From the NCBI GenBank assembly GCA_019235885.1, contig JAFAKB010000011.1, positions 49,503 through 113,502 of the forward strand: DNA of 64,000 nucleotides. The letters run 5' to 3'. The notes below the pieces were generated by a model. That model saw nothing but the letters and a program-made list of their open reading frames with translations. It searched no databases and was not told where the DNA came from. Positions 52,648 to 62,055 of the stretch are shown one piece after another (positions within the stretch are counted from its first letter, which is position 1; the number at the start of each line of letters is the position of its first letter). The DNA comes from Candidatus Eremiobacterota bacterium. GTDB lineage: Bacteria; Vulcanimicrobiota; Vulcanimicrobiia; Vulcanimicrobiales; Vulcanimicrobiaceae. A program made the translations under genes and the position numbers.

Positions 52648-54702
52648 TCACGCGCGCTTCGGCGCGATCAGCAACACCACCGGATCGTCGTCCGGGACGC
52701 CGGACAGCTCCTCGCGCACCAAGCCCGCAACCTGCGCCGCTTCCGCCATACCGGCGAACTCGCCGATTCGCGCGCCGCGCAACAGGAAGACATCGGGGAG
52801 CGCGCGCCCGACGTCGCCGAACGCGGTGTGCTCGTCGACCGCCCGCGCGAGCACGCCGTCGACCTCCCTCGCACGCGTCGTGTATGCGAACGCACCCGGC
52901 AGCACGAGGCGAACGACGCCGCGCGCGTCGACGACGGCGCTCTCGTGCGCGGAAGCGATCACCGCGAGCGCGCTGGTGCGCGCGACGACCCGCACGCGAC
53001 CACCGCGCAGGTGTGCAGCGGCGGCGGCGAGCTGCGCTGTTTCGTCCACCACGACCGCTTGCTGCGCGCCTTCGGCGAGCGCCGTCGCGCCCGAGGCGGT
53101 CGCGCGCACGCGGTTGCGCGCGGTGTCGACCTCGACGACGACCTCGACGCGATCCGGGGCGGCGCCGGATGCGACCACCGCGTCGATCGCTTCGCGCCGG
53201 ATGCGCGCAAGGTCTGCCGGCGCCGGATCGACGATCGTGCGCTCGACGACGTCGCGCACGAGCGCGAGCGCGACGCCGAGCGGCGAGATCACTTCGGCGT
53301 CACGCGCCAGCCGGTGCGCGAAGCCGAGCTGCTGCGCCGCGTACGGGACGATCGCCGCCGCTCCCCCGCCGCCGCCGACCAGCACGACGTTCGCGCGCTC
53401 GAGCGCGTAGTCCGCGATCAGCTCGTCCAGCGTCGCGCGCAGGCGCTCCGTCGCGCGGTCCAGGATCGCGTGCGCCAGCGCCTCGGCGGTCGTGCCCAGC
53501 GCTTCGCCGACCCGCTCGCACGCCAGCCGCGCCGCTTCCGCATCGCCGCGCGCGAAGGCGCCGTCCGGGACGGTGCCGAGAACGTTCGCGGCGCACGTCG
53601 GCGTGATGGCGATCGGCGTTCCGCCGGCGGCAAGCAGCGCGGCGACGCCGTTCGATAGATCGGTGCGCGCGCTCGCAATGAGTGCGCGGTCGCTGAACGC
53701 GGCGTACTGATATCCGGCAATGTGCGCCGAACGCGGGCCGATGTCCGCGACGCGGCCGTTCGCGACGCGCGCCAGCGAGCCGCCGGCGACGGCGATCGTG
53801 CGCACGTCGAGCGTGCGCAGCAGCGTGCGGTGGCCGCCGATCCGCGCCGGCCGCATCTGCGGCTGCCCGCGCCGGATCACCGAGCAGTCCGCGCTCGTCC
53901 CGCCGACCTCGATGAAGATGCCGTCGGTGACGTTCTCGTGGAACAACGCGCCGGCGATTCCGGCCGCGGGCCCGGAGAGCATCGTGAGGATCGGTCTGCG
54001 CTCCACCTCGCCGACGTCCATCACGCCGCCGTCGCTGCGCATGATCATCAGCGGCGCCGGAATCCGCGCCTCGCAGACCGCGCGCGCCGTCACGCGTGAG
54101 GTCCGCAGCATGCGCGGCAGGATCGCGGCGTTCAGCGCCGCCGTGCGCGTGCGCGCGCGCAAACCGTACTGCGTCGAGACCTCCGCCCCGCTCGTCGCCG
54201 CAAAACCGTTCGCGCGCGCCGCCGCGACGAGCCGCGCTTCGTGCTGCGGCCGGTCGACCGCGAACGGCTCGCTGACCGCAACCGCTTCGACGCCCGCGCT
54301 CCGCAGCGCGTCGAGCAGCCGCGGGTCGCTGCCGTCGAACCAAGCCGGTGCGAACCGCACCCCTTCCGCCAGCGCGAACGGCGCGAACCGCGCGAACGCC
54401 CGCGTCACCCCACCGCCCAGGGTCACGACGCCGACCTTCGCGACGTCCCCTTCGAGCAGCGCGTTGGTCGCCTGCGTCGTCGAGTGCGCGATGAACGCGA
54501 TCGACGCCGGCGCGACCGCGTGCTCTCCGAGCAGCCGCTCGAGCCCGGCGACGATCCCCGCGGCAACCCCGTCCGGGTGGTCGTGCGTCGTCGGCACCTT
54601 GACCGACGCGACCAAAGTGCGCGTGCCGGCGTCGACCGCGACGACATCCGTGAACGTCCCCCCGACGTCGATCCCGATGCGGAGCTTCGCCGCGCTGCTC
54701 AG
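52648..54702 (-). CDS. Hydantoinase/oxoprolinase family protein (probable CTG start)
   Basis: 684 residues from the inferred CTG at 54702. The family N-terminus [19 protein letters not shown] lies upstream of the first conventional start-like codon TTG 54615, so a start there would remove the phosphate-binding GGTFTD motif. No ATG, GTG or TTG was found in frame upstream. CTG overlaps the Uma2 stop as CTGA, mimicking the GTGA junctions seen nearby. Later motifs: [24 protein letters not shown] and HIAGYQYA. It probably hydrolyses cyclic amides with ATP. The B subunit was not seen in the window. Confidence 0.75.
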   Translation of the reverse strand: MSSAAKLRIGIDVGGTFTDVVAVDAGTRTLVASVKVPTTHDHPDGVAAGIVAGLERLLGEHAVAPASIAFIAHSTTQATNALLEGDVAKVGVVTLGGGVTRAFARFAPFALAEGVRFAPAWFDGSDPRLLDALRSAGVEAVAVSEPFAVDRPQHEARLVAAARANGFAATSGAEVSTQYGLRARTRTAALNAAILPRMLRTSRVTARAVCEARIPAPLMIMRSDGGVMDVGEVERRPILTMLSGPAAGIAGALFHENVTDGIFIEVGGTSADCSVIRRGQPQMRPARIGGHRTLLRTLDVRTIAVAGGSLARVANGRVADIGPRSAHIAGYQYAAFSDRALIASARTDLSNGVAALLAAGGTPIAITPTCAANVLGTVPDGAFARGDAEAARLACERVGEALGTTAEALAHAILDRATERLRATLDELIADYALERANVVLVGGGGGAAAIVPYAAQQLGFAHRLARDAEVISPLGVALALVRDVVERTIVDPAPADLARIRREAIDAVVASGAAPDRVEVVVEVDTARNRVRATASGATALAEGAQQAVVVDETAQLAAAAAHLRGGRVRVVARTSALAVIASAHESAVVDARGVVRLVLPGAFAYTTRAREVDGVLARAVDEHTAFGDVGRALPDVFLLRGARIGEFAGMAEAAQVAGLVREELSGVPDDDPVVLLIAPKRA

Positions 54703-55259
54703 CGGAGCAGCTCGTCGACGGAAAAGACGGCGTCGGGAAACGCCGCGAACGAAACGCTGTCCGCACCCTGCGCCACCCGGTACGACTCATATTCTGCACC
54801 GCGCGGATCTCGATAGATTTCAATCCTCTCCTTACGGACGTCGGCAACCCAGTATTCGGTAATGCCGGCTTCCGCATAGACGCGCAGCTTCCGAGTGCGA
54901 TCGGAGGAAAGCGACGACCAGGCCACCTCGATGATCGCGTGGACGTCCGATGCGCGAGGCAGCTCGCGCCGATAGGTGTCCTTTGCGACCAAAAGCGCGA
55001 GGTCCGGCTCGAGAACCGTGTCGTCACAAAGCACCAACGGCATCTGGCTCCAAAATGCCGTCTTGCCCTGAAGCCGCTTTCTGATGAGTTCCACGCAATT
55101 CCAGAGCAACCCCGCGTGTTCCGGCCCCTGCGGCGGAGCGTAGCTTATCAAGACGCCGTCGATGAGCTCGACTCGTTCGTTCGCGTCGAAGATGCCGATT
55201 TCGGCCATCATATTGTACTCGTCTGCCGTGATGCGGCGGACGTCTCCGTGCGCTATCAT
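54699..55259 (-). CDS. Uma2-family putative restriction-endonuclease-fold protein, copy 1
   Basis: 186 residues, DUF820/Uma2 type with a PD-(D/E)xK core: VLEPDLALLVAKD, HAIIEVAWSSLSSDRTRKLRVYAEAGI and EYWVADVRKERIEIYR. The role of the fold in this family is unknown; many copies occur in some genomes. It is the upstream neighbour of the hydantoinase. It is about 40% like the next gene by eye. Confidence 0.8.
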   Translation of the reverse strand: MIAHGDVRRITADEYNMMAEIGIFDANERVELIDGVLISYAPPQGPEHAGLLWNCVELIRKRLQGKTAFWSQMPLVLCDDTVLEPDLALLVAKDTYRRELPRASDVHAIIEVAWSSLSSDRTRKLRVYAEAGITEYWVADVRKERIEIYRDPRGAEYESYRVAQGADSVSFAAFPDAVFSVDELLR

Positions 55260-55267
55260 CTCAACGC

Positions 55268-55843
55268 TCAGCCGACCAGCTCGTCGACGGAGAACAACAC
55301 GTCCGGAAACGCCGTGAACGCGACGTTTTCGCCCTTCGTCGCGACGGTTCGTGCGGCGTAACCGAGCTCGTGCTGGTCGCGGTAGAGCTCGGTCTCCTTC
55401 TTTTTGACGTTGACGATCCAGTATTCCCGGATCCCTACCCTGGCGTAGAGCCGTAGCTTCTCGCCGCGGTCGAACCGGAGTCTCGTGTCGCTGACTTCGA
55501 CGACGGCGACGACGTCGTGGGGGACGGGCAGTCCTCCAGCGTAGTAGTCGTCCCGGTTCTTCACCAGGGCGAAATCCGGGAAAGGCTTCGAGTGCTCCGA
55601 CGCGACGAACGGGAGCTGCGTCCATATCGTCACGTGGTCGCCCAGCCCGTGCACGAGCCGCGCCATCGTGCGGGCCACGATCGACGCGTGCGGGGCGTTC
55701 ATGGGCTCTCGGCGGACGATCCGACCTTCGATGAGCTCGACCCGGTCGTCCGGCTTGATGTTCCCGCGCTCCCACATCCGGTCGAACTCTTCGACCGTGA
55801 TGAGACGTTCCGAAGCTTCTGTGGTGCTTGCCATGTCACTCAT
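55268..55843 (-). CDS. Uma2-family protein, copy 2
   Basis: 191 residues from ATG 55843 with GAGGTGG upstream; the frame extends to 55891. Same organisation as copy 1: TVEEFDRMWERGNIKPDDRVELIEG, PFPDFALVKNRDDYY, VVAVVEVSDTRLRFDRGEKLRLYARVGI, EYWIVNVKKKETELYR. Adjacent placement, nine bases apart, indicates tandem duplication. Function unproven. Confidence 0.8.
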   Translation of the reverse strand: MSDMASTTEASERLITVEEFDRMWERGNIKPDDRVELIEGRIVRREPMNAPHASIVARTMARLVHGLGDHVTIWTQLPFVASEHSKPFPDFALVKNRDDYYAGGLPVPHDVVAVVEVSDTRLRFDRGEKLRLYARVGIREYWIVNVKKKETELYRDQHELGYAARTVATKGENVAFTAFPDVLFSVDELVG

Positions 55844-55893
55844 CGATTCCACCTCACCGCAAGCATCGGGAGGTTTCCGAGTTGTGTCCATAC

Positions 55894-56643
55894 TCAAGCA
55901 CCGTCCGCCCCGACGTCCCCGGTGACGACGATCGTCCGCATCACCAGCGTAACCCGCTCGTCGACGGCATACCGCTCGAACAACGCACGCAGCGCGGCGT
56001 AGAGCTCGTCCGCCTGCGGCCCGGTGTTCGGCAGGTATGAGGTGCTGCCGGCGCGCGCGGCGAGGCCTCTTTCGTCGAGCACGTGGTCGTTTCGTACCTC
56101 GCTGCGGCGTTTGTCGTGCCAGCCTTCGAACGCTTCGAACGCCGCCAAACCGTCCGCACGGCGCCGCTCCGTCGCGTCGGTCTGGTACGTGCGCACCAGC
56201 TCGCCGTACGCCGCGGTGAACGGATCGTGCTCGTCGCGCTCGTTGTAGATCACCGCGGCGCGGCCGGCCGGGCGCAGAATGCGGACGATCTCGTCGAGTG
56301 CCTGGCGGTGGTCGAACCAGTGGAACGCCTGAAACGCCGTCACCAGGTCGACGCTCGCCTCGTGCAACCCGGTCGCTTCCGCACGCGCGTCGATCCATTC
56401 CACGCGCGGATGCGGCTCGGCGGCCTCGCGCATCGCGCGATTGGGCTCGACCGCGTGCACCTGCGCGCCGCGCTCGGCGAGCAGCCGCGACGATATCCCG
56501 GTTCCCGCGCCGAGGTCCGCGACGACGACGTCGCCGGGATCGCCCAGTCCGTCGAACAGCGCGTCGAACACCGCCGCCGGATACGACGGCCGTCCGCTGA
56601 CGTAGTCGCCGGCGCGGTCCGAGAACCGCTCGGTGAAGCTCAT
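55894..56643 (-). CDS. Class I SAM-dependent methyltransferase
   Basis: 249 residues. Motif I VVADLGAGTGISSRLLAERGA, then AVEPNRAMREAA, FQAFHWFDHRQALDEIVRIL. This is the Trm/UbiE/Coq5-like group; substrate not deducible. Its start overlaps the stop of the M20 peptidase by four bases. Confidence 0.83.
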   Translation of the reverse strand: MSFTERFSDRAGDYVSGRPSYPAAVFDALFDGLGDPGDVVVADLGAGTGISSRLLAERGAQVHAVEPNRAMREAAEPHPRVEWIDARAEATGLHEASVDLVTAFQAFHWFDHRQALDEIVRILRPAGRAAVIYNERDEHDPFTAAYGELVRTYQTDATERRRADGLAAFEAFEGWHDKRRSEVRNDHVLDERGLAARAGSTSYLPNTGPQADELYAALRALFERYAVDERVTLVMRTIVVTGDVGADGA

Positions 56644-58058
56644 CGCTGCTCGGCGGGGTTCGCCGGCGTCTTGCGCAACGCGGTCGCGAGCTCGTCGTAG
56701 AGATACGTCATCGTTTCAATTCCGCCGAAGAGCTGGCTCAGGTCGAACTTCTCGTTCGGCGCGTGGATCGAGTCGTCGGGGAGGCCGACTCCGATCAGCA
56801 CCTGCGGCAAGTGCAAAATGCGGTCGAACGACGAGACGGGGCCGATCGTCCCGCCCGTTCCGATGAACACCGGCGCTGCGCCGAAGCCGAGCTCCATCGC
56901 GCGCGCCGCCGCCGCGACGGCGGGGTGATCCCGCGAGGTCTCCACCGCGCGGACGTCCCCGTGCGCCTCGACCTCGACCCGCACGCCTTTCGGCGCGACG
57001 CGCTGCACGAACGTCGCGACCGCGTGCTTCACCTGCGCGGGATCCTGGTGCGGCACCAAGCGCGCCGAGACTTTCGCTTTGGCGAACGAAGGGATGATCG
57101 TCTTCTGGCCGGCGCCCTGATAGCCGCCGTACATGCCGTTCACCTCGAGCGTGGGCCGAAACCACATACGCTCGAGCGGCAGCCGCGTGCTTTCGCCGCT
57201 CAGCTCGGGTACGCCGAGCGCGTGCGCCTCTTTCGCCGGGTCGAACGGCAGCGCCGCGATGCCGGCGCGCTCGTGCGGCGAGAGCTCGCGCACGCCGTCG
57301 TAGAAGCCGGGGACGGCGATCCGCCCGTGGGCGTCCTTGAGCTGCGCGAGGATCTGCGCGAGCGCCTCGAGCGGGTTCTTCACGATCCCGCCGTAGTAGC
57401 CGGAGTGCAGGTCGCTCACCGGACCGTGCACGGTGATCTCCCAGTGCACCAGGCCGCGCAGCGAGGTCGTCAGCGACGGAACGTCCTCGGCGAACACGGC
57501 CGTGTCCGAGACGACGACGACGTCGCACGCCAGCCGCTCGCGCTCGCGCGCGAGGAACGGCTCGAAGTTCGGCGAGCCGATCTCCTCCTCGCCTTCGATC
57601 ACGACTTTGACGTTGAGCGGAAGCTTGCGGTTCACGCGCAGGTGCGCTTCCAGCGCCGCGAGGTGCATCAGGCACTGGCCCTTGTCGTCGACCGCGCCGC
57701 GCCCGTAGATTTTCCCGTCGCGTACCGTTCCTTCGAACGGCGGCGAGGTCCACAGCTCGTACGGATCGGCCGGCTGCACGTCGTGGTGGCCGTAGATCAG
57801 CACGGTCGGCGCGCCGGGCGCCGCCAGCCACGCGCCGTACGCGACCGGATGACCGCCGGTTTCCAGCACTGCCGCGTCGGCGAGCCCGGCCTTCTGCATG
57901 CGCGCGACGGCGTGCTCGGCGGAGCGGCGCACGTCGGCGGCGTGGTCGGGCTGCGCCGAGATCGACGGCACCGCGATCCAAGCCTTCAGCTCGTCGAGGT
58001 AGCGGTCGCGGTTGGCGCGGACGTATTCGATCAGGGCATCGGCGTGGGGAGCGAGCAT
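56640..58058 (-). CDS. M20-family dipeptidase
   Basis: 472 residues from ATG 58058 (GAAGAAG upstream); GTG 58082 is an alternative. Dinuclear-zinc motifs: IYGHHDVQPAD, YGRGAVDDKGQCLMH, EGEEEIGSPNFE, and GTGGTIGPV with a late His. The family also shows the dimerisation domain in the middle. It cleaves dipeptides or N-acyl amino acids. Cytoplasmic. Confidence 0.9.
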   Translation of the reverse strand: MLAPHADALIEYVRANRDRYLDELKAWIAVPSISAQPDHAADVRRSAEHAVARMQKAGLADAAVLETGGHPVAYGAWLAAPGAPTVLIYGHHDVQPADPYELWTSPPFEGTVRDGKIYGRGAVDDKGQCLMHLAALEAHLRVNRKLPLNVKVVIEGEEEIGSPNFEPFLARERERLACDVVVVSDTAVFAEDVPSLTTSLRGLVHWEITVHGPVSDLHSGYYGGIVKNPLEALAQILAQLKDAHGRIAVPGFYDGVRELSPHERAGIAALPFDPAKEAHALGVPELSGESTRLPLERMWFRPTLEVNGMYGGYQGAGQKTIIPSFAKAKVSARLVPHQDPAQVKHAVATFVQRVAPKGVRVEVEAHGDVRAVETSRDHPAVAAAARAMELGFGAAPVFIGTGGTIGPVSSFDRILHLPQVLIGVGLPDDSIHAPNEKFDLSQLFGGIETMTYLYDELATALRKTPANPAEQR

Positions 58059-58106
58059 GGCGATCTTCTTCGCCGCGCGCACCCCGGATGCCGCGTCAAC
58101 GACGAT

Positions 58107-58292
58107 TCAGCCGCGACCCCAGCTCGCGACGCGCGGCGGCTGCTGCGCGGCCGGGCCGTGCGCGCCGCCGGGATCGCGGCCGTCGCCGTGCTCGGCCGCG
58201 AGCTCACTCTCGCGCGGCTCGTCGAGGTCGATGCGAACCCGCAGCCGCCACGCGCCGAGCACGATCGCGAAGTGCGTCGCCATGATTGTCAT
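58107..58292 (-). CDS. Small protein coupled to ABC permease
   Basis: 61 residues from ATG 58292; ATGA overlaps the permease stop. A hydrophobic start (TIMATHFAIVLGAWRLRVRI) and an acidic, Pro/Gly tail. Unknown, but operon coupling favours expression. Confidence 0.45.
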   Translation of the reverse strand: MTIMATHFAIVLGAWRLRVRIDLDEPRESELAAEHGDGRDPGGAHGPAAQQPPRVASWGRG

Positions 58293-59041
58293 GCCTTCAC
58301 CTCCCGCTTCGACCAGATGTACGCGCCCGCGGCGATGCACGCGATCCCGATCCCCCACGCGACCGCCAGCCCGGCGCCGCCGTGCGCGAACACGATGTCA
58401 CCTCGGGGGCCGCCGCTGCCTTGCAAGTACGTCAGCGGGTTCAGGTAGTTCAGCGCGACGGTAATCTGATGGAGCAGCGGCGGGAACGGCATCTGCGTCA
58501 GTCCGGGGACGATGAGCGCGTACGCCCAGCTTCCGCCGGCGACCGCGTTGCCTCGTCCCGGCAACAGCGCCGAGACGAACACGACGAGCCCGTACCACAT
58601 CACCGCCACGCCGGCCAACGCCGGAAGCTCCGCCCAACTTCCGTGGCTGGGCGTGACGTACTGCGCCAAGCCGAGGACGACGAGGGTGAGCAGCGCGACG
58701 ACGACCGTGAAGATCCAAGCCGCCAGCATCCCGAGAAACGCGACCGCGGCGTAGCGCGCAGCGATCCAGAGACGCGCGAGCGGTCTGGTCCACGCGATCG
58801 CAATCGTCTTGTGCTCGGCGTCGAGCCCGACCGCGAAAAATGCCGCCAACATCACCGGTGCGAACAGGCTGCCGACGATGAGGGCGTCGAGCGGAATCAT
58901 CGGGTTCGCGTCGTGCGACATCTGAATCCGCGGCGGCCCGTCCTTGAACGCGAGCGCCAGCCCGAGTGCCACGAGCAAGCCGAAGATGACGGCGTACCAC
59001 GTCAGGATGCGGCGCGCGCGCAAGATCGCAACGTATTCCAT
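58289..59041 (-). CDS. ABC-2-type transporter permease
   Basis: 250 residues with six hydrophobic helices. Start ATG 59041 shares a base with the ATPase stop. A loop with PARLWIAARY follows the second helix. It pairs with the ATP-binding subunit and GntR-type regulator; ABC-2 transporters of this set (YtrB-like) often respond to cell-wall antibiotics. Confidence 0.85.
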   Translation of the reverse strand: MEYVAILRARRILTWYAVIFGLLVALGLALAFKDGPPRIQMSHDANPMIPLDALIVGSLFAPVMLAAFFAVGLDAEHKTIAIAWTRPLARLWIAARYAAVAFLGMLAAWIFTVVVALLTLVVLGLAQYVTPSHGSWAELPALAGVAVMWYGLVVFVSALLPGRGNAVAGGSWAYALIVPGLTQMPFPPLLHQITVALNYLNPLTYLQGSGGPRGDIVFAHGGAGLAVAWGIGIACIAAGAYIWSKREVKA

Positions 59042-59910
59042 CAGCGGGAACCTCCGTCGGAGACGGCATCGAGGAAGATCTCTTCAAGGGTGCGGTCGAG
59101 GACGCGCACGCCGTTGCCGCCGCGCCGCCCGAGTTCGGCGGCGACCGCGTCGGCGGTGCCGTTCGCGTACACGCGCACGGTCCGTCCGGCGCGTTCGACG
59201 CGGCATGCGCCGGTCACGTCGTCGAGCGCGGGAATTTCGCCGTCGAAGGTGGCTTCGACTATCTTCGAGCCGGCGCGCAGGTCGTCGATGACGCCGCTCA
59301 CCACGATCCGGCCGTCGCGCATGATCGCGACGCGGTCGGCGGCGCGCTCGATCTGACCGATCTGGTGCGAGGAAAGCAGGATCGTCGCGCCGTTCGACGC
59401 GGCGTCGTACAACAGGTCGAGCACGGCCCGCTGCATCACCGGATCGAGCCCGCTCGCCGGCTCGTCGAGGATCAGGATCGACGGGTTGTGTGCGAGCGCG
59501 ACGATCAGCGCGAGCGCCGTCTGCTGGCCTTTCGAGAGCCGCTTTGCCGCTTTGCGCAGGTCGAGGCGGAACGTCGCGACCAGCTCGCGAGCGCGCTCGG
59601 CATCGTAGCGCGGCTGCGTGCGGCGCATCAGCTCCAAGTGCTTCGCGACGCTCATCCAGCCGTACAGCTCCGGCCGCTCCGGCACGTATCCGATCTTGGC
59701 GAACGTCCGCGCCTCCAGCGGCTCGCCGTCGAAGCGCGCCTCGCCGGCGTCGGGCTTCGCGAAGCCGAGCATGCACTTGAACGCCGTCGTCTTTCCGGCG
59801 CCGTTTCGTCCCAGGAGTCCGCAGACGGAGCCGTCCGGTACCTCAAGCGCGAGGTCGTCGACCGCGAGCACGTCCTTGTAGCGTTTCGTCAAACCGCTGA
59901 TGGCGATCAC
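59041..59910 (-). CDS. ABC transporter ATP-binding protein
   Basis: 289 residues. Walker A LLGRNGAGKTTAFKCM, Q-loop region GYVPERPELYGW, signature variant LSKGQQ (usual LSGGQ), Walker B ILILDEPASGLDP and H-loop LSSHQIGQIE. It energises the permease at 58289. ATG overlaps GntR stop by four bases. Confidence 0.93.
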   Translation of the reverse strand: MIAISGLTKRYKDVLAVDDLALEVPDGSVCGLLGRNGAGKTTAFKCMLGFAKPDAGEARFDGEPLEARTFAKIGYVPERPELYGWMSVAKHLELMRRTQPRYDAERARELVATFRLDLRKAAKRLSKGQQTALALIVALAHNPSILILDEPASGLDPVMQRAVLDLLYDAASNGATILLSSHQIGQIERAADRVAIMRDGRIVVSGVIDDLRAGSKIVEATFDGEIPALDDVTGACRVERAGRTVRVYANGTADAVAAELGRRGGNGVRVLDRTLEEIFLDAVSDGGSR

Positions 59911-60308
59911 TTCTTCTCCTCCGGATAGCTGCGGGCGATCGACGCGTCGGCGATCGTGCGAATCTCGTCGTGAGTGATGCCGAGCGAGCGCGCCTCGCGC
60001 ACGGCATCGTCCATGCCGCGCGTCGCGACGTCGAGCGCCACCCGGCGCGCGTCGCCCAGCGCTCCGTTCTCGCTCACGAACGAGCCGCGTCCGGGCGCGG
60101 TGGCGATGACGCCTTCGCGCTCCAGCTCGCGATAGACACGAGCGACGGTGTTCGGGTTGAGCTTGAGATCGTGCGCGAGGCCCTTCACGGTCGGCAGGCG
60201 CTCGCCTGGCGCGAGCGCGCCGAGCGCGATCGCGCGCTTGATCTGCTCGGAAAGCTGGAGGTAGAGCGGCGCTCCGCCATACGGATCGACCGAGAAAAAG
60301 GCGGGCAA
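59907..60308 (-). CDS. GntR/YtrA-family repressor
   Basis: 133 residues. Winged helix with GGAPLYLQLSEQIKRAIALG, PTVKGLAHDLKLNPNTVARVYRELEREGVI; a short C-terminal helical tail typical of the YtrA subgroup. It probably represses its own operon through the CTAGTAC-type palindrome at 60470. Confidence 0.9.
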   Translation of the reverse strand: MPAFFSVDPYGGAPLYLQLSEQIKRAIALGALAPGERLPTVKGLAHDLKLNPNTVARVYRELEREGVIATAPGRGSFVSENGALGDARRVALDVATRGMDDAVREARSLGITHDEIRTIADASIARSYPEEKK

Positions 60309-60314
60309 GGGACT

Positions 60315-60434
60315 TTAGAGCGTGATGCCCCAGCCACGGAAGAGGCCGGAGTCGCGCGGCGTCCGGATGAGGGTCGGGCCGGCGCTCGGGCGGTAGGTCT
60401 GAGGAACGACGGGGCGGGTGGAGTTGGTCGTCAT
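60315..60434 (-). CDS. 39-residue leader-position protein
   Basis: ATG 60434, GGAG eight bases upstream, TAA at 60315, seven bases before the GntR start. Product is Thr/Pro/Arg-rich: TNSTRPVVPQTYRPSAGPTL then IRTPRDSGLFRGWGITL. First gene after the promoter at 60470-60524. It is a real candidate small protein in the operon; function unknown. Confidence 0.5.
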   Translation of the reverse strand: MTTNSTRPVVPQTYRPSAGPTLIRTPRDSGLFRGWGITL

Positions 60435-60469
60435 GGCGGGCTCCGTTTCAAGGGTCCTTTATATGAGTC

Positions 60470-60524
60470 GTACTAGTCGTCCTAGTACGGTTATACTTAT
60501 ACCAAGCTCGCTAGTACAAGTCAA
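60470..60524 (-). promoter_or_regulatory. Promoter and GntR-type operator of the ABC operon
   Basis: On the minus strand TTGACT (60519-60524) and TATAAG (60496-60501) are spaced by 17 bases, close to the sigma-70 consensus. An operator GTACTAG-tcgtc-CTAGTAC (60470-60488) lies just downstream of the -10 box, and another CTAGTAC half-site (60511-60517) lies in the spacer near -35. Placement over the promoter suits repression by the YtrA-like protein encoded downstream. The remaining 60525-60748 stretch shows no gene or RNA that I can identify. Confidence 0.72.
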
Positions 60525-60748
60525 GGCCTCGGCCAAAAATTTCGAGACTCCCCGCGCCGAGCTCGATTGTCCGACTTGCTCGATCCGGTCGGCGGCACGG
60601 CGCTGGCCGGTCGGCCGCGCCACCCCGCTGACGTCAGGACTCGTCGGCTTGAGCGTCCCGCCTTAGCGCGTTGCCTCGGCGCACTGCGTTGCGGATGCTG
60701 GAACGCGAATGACGTGGCCTTCTGCAGCGCATCGCCACAGCGTATCTA

Positions 60749-61834
60749 ATGCATGATTATCAATACGATATGCTTGGCTTAGCGGAGGCCCGGGTCGGTG
60801 GTCGGCCAAGTGAGGTTGCTATGGGGATTCGCTCGCCTCGCGGGATCGCTACTCTACTCGGCGCCCTGTTTACGATCATGAGTGGCGTCTTGTACGGCAT
60901 CCATTTTGTTCTCGACCAAACAAGCCGAGTGCAGGCTGCAGTTGCGATTATAGGTGAGGCGCAGAAACCGAACGCCGCAGATCGCCTTGTCGATTGGTTG
61001 ACGAAGGGCCCTTCATGGCTTCCATTGGCCGTATTCGGCGCGTTTCTAGTCGCAACACTCTTCTTAGGTTTTGGCCCGCGCGACTGGAGGGGTTGGCGAT
61101 TCTGGGAACAGCCACACGACGTGGGTAAATCCGAGGATGAACAGCGGACGCCGAACGAAGCTGAAACCGAGGGGATAATTCAAACGCAACGAACGCGGAT
61201 AGAAGCCCTTGGACGGGAGCGTGATGGCTTGAAGTTGGAGCTAGCGGCGGCCAAGAGTATGTCGCAGCCCGCTGACGAATGGCAGCGAATCCAGTGGCCG
61301 CAGGCAATTGCTCTACCGGGCGCAACCGAGCTTAGCGTCGGCAAAGACAAGCCCGTGCAAATGTTTCAAATCACGCCCGGCAACTTTCAGGAGGTTTCGT
61401 GGGGCGGTGTCAAGATGCGCCTGGAGTACGTAGACCAATATCGCAAGGACAGCGACCTGGCGGTGCTCCTAAAAATCACTGGAAAACACGGACTGTTGCC
61501 GTCTTTTGTGATCCACGGCGGCCCGGCGGTCGATGAGGTCTCGCAAGACCATTTTCGGCTTCCAGCAAGTGGCGCCGACGCCGGCGCGCGTTCTACGTAT
61601 TATCATCACTATGCGCCCGGCAGGTATACCGTCCTGGCGTTGCACGTAGACCATCTCAACTCGCAAAACGGCTTGCTACGGTTGAATGGCCTCTTTGCTT
61701 CCTGGTCCGAAGACCTCGGTGATTTATTTGGTAAGCTGTTTTCACCGCCGCCGCCAAAGCCTGGGCCAAGTCCGGGGGGATTAGGCGGACCTGGCTTAGG
61801 CGGCCCTGGATTAGGACCACAAGATGCAACCTGA
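60749..61834 (+). CDS. Unknown membrane protein with coiled coil and Gly/Pro tail
   Basis: 361 residues (ATG 60749, or 60821). Two TM helices: GIATLLGALFTIMSGVLYGIHF and LPLAVFGAFLVATLFLGFG. A coiled-coil-like stretch (TEGIIQTQRTRIEALGRERD) precedes a ~150-residue soluble domain, and the tail repeats GLGGPGLGGPGLG. Lower GC and different codon choice than its surroundings point to acquired DNA. Divergent from the GntR operon. No family recognised. Confidence 0.6.
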   Translation: MHDYQYDMLGLAEARVGGRPSEVAMGIRSPRGIATLLGALFTIMSGVLYGIHFVLDQTSRVQAAVAIIGEAQKPNAADRLVDWLTKGPSWLPLAVFGAFLVATLFLGFGPRDWRGWRFWEQPHDVGKSEDEQRTPNEAETEGIIQTQRTRIEALGRERDGLKLELAAAKSMSQPADEWQRIQWPQAIALPGATELSVGKDKPVQMFQITPGNFQEVSWGGVKMRLEYVDQYRKDSDLAVLLKITGKHGLLPSFVIHGGPAVDEVSQDHFRLPASGADAGARSTYYHHYAPGRYTVLALHVDHLNSQNGLLRLNGLFASWSEDLGDLFGKLFSPPPPKPGPSPGGLGGPGLGGPGLGPQDAT

Positions 61835-61928
61835 CAAAACTGCGCTCGAAATCTTCGGCGCCGCGGAGCCGCAACCATGGCGCGGGCAGACTATTGCCGT
61901 TCGGGCGGCGGCGAGTGCCACGAAGTGA
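61824..61928 (+). CDS. Possible 34-residue ORF coupled to membrane gene
   Basis: ATG 61824 overlaps the end of the 361-residue gene by 11 bases and runs to TGA at 61928; product QPDKTALEIFGAAEPQPWRG then QTIAVRAAASATK. Coupling is possible, but length and lack of motif make it weak. The following 127 bases up to 62056 hold a near-palindrome GTGCCGCCATGGTGGCAC at 62016-62033. Confidence 0.25.
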   Translation: MQPDKTALEIFGAAEPQPWRGQTIAVRAAASATK

Positions 61929-62055
61929 CGGCGCGAGCGCGGTCCGAGAAGTAGACGAAGCGGCGTGACGTTGTCATTGAGTCAAGAAAATCGTGTTGAT
62001 GATTATTGTTGCAAAGTGCCGCCATGGTGGCACACTCGGCTATTAGACTTGTCCC

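Noticed and set aside
54699..55843. Restriction-modification system from Uma2 pair plus nearby methyltransferase (55894)
   Set aside because: The methyltransferase has small-molecule-type motifs and lacks DNA-MTase signatures such as DPPY or NPPY.
60525..60748. Possible RNA gene or attachment site upstream of the accessory patch
   Set aside because: No cloverleaf, terminator or direct-repeat pair could be recognised.
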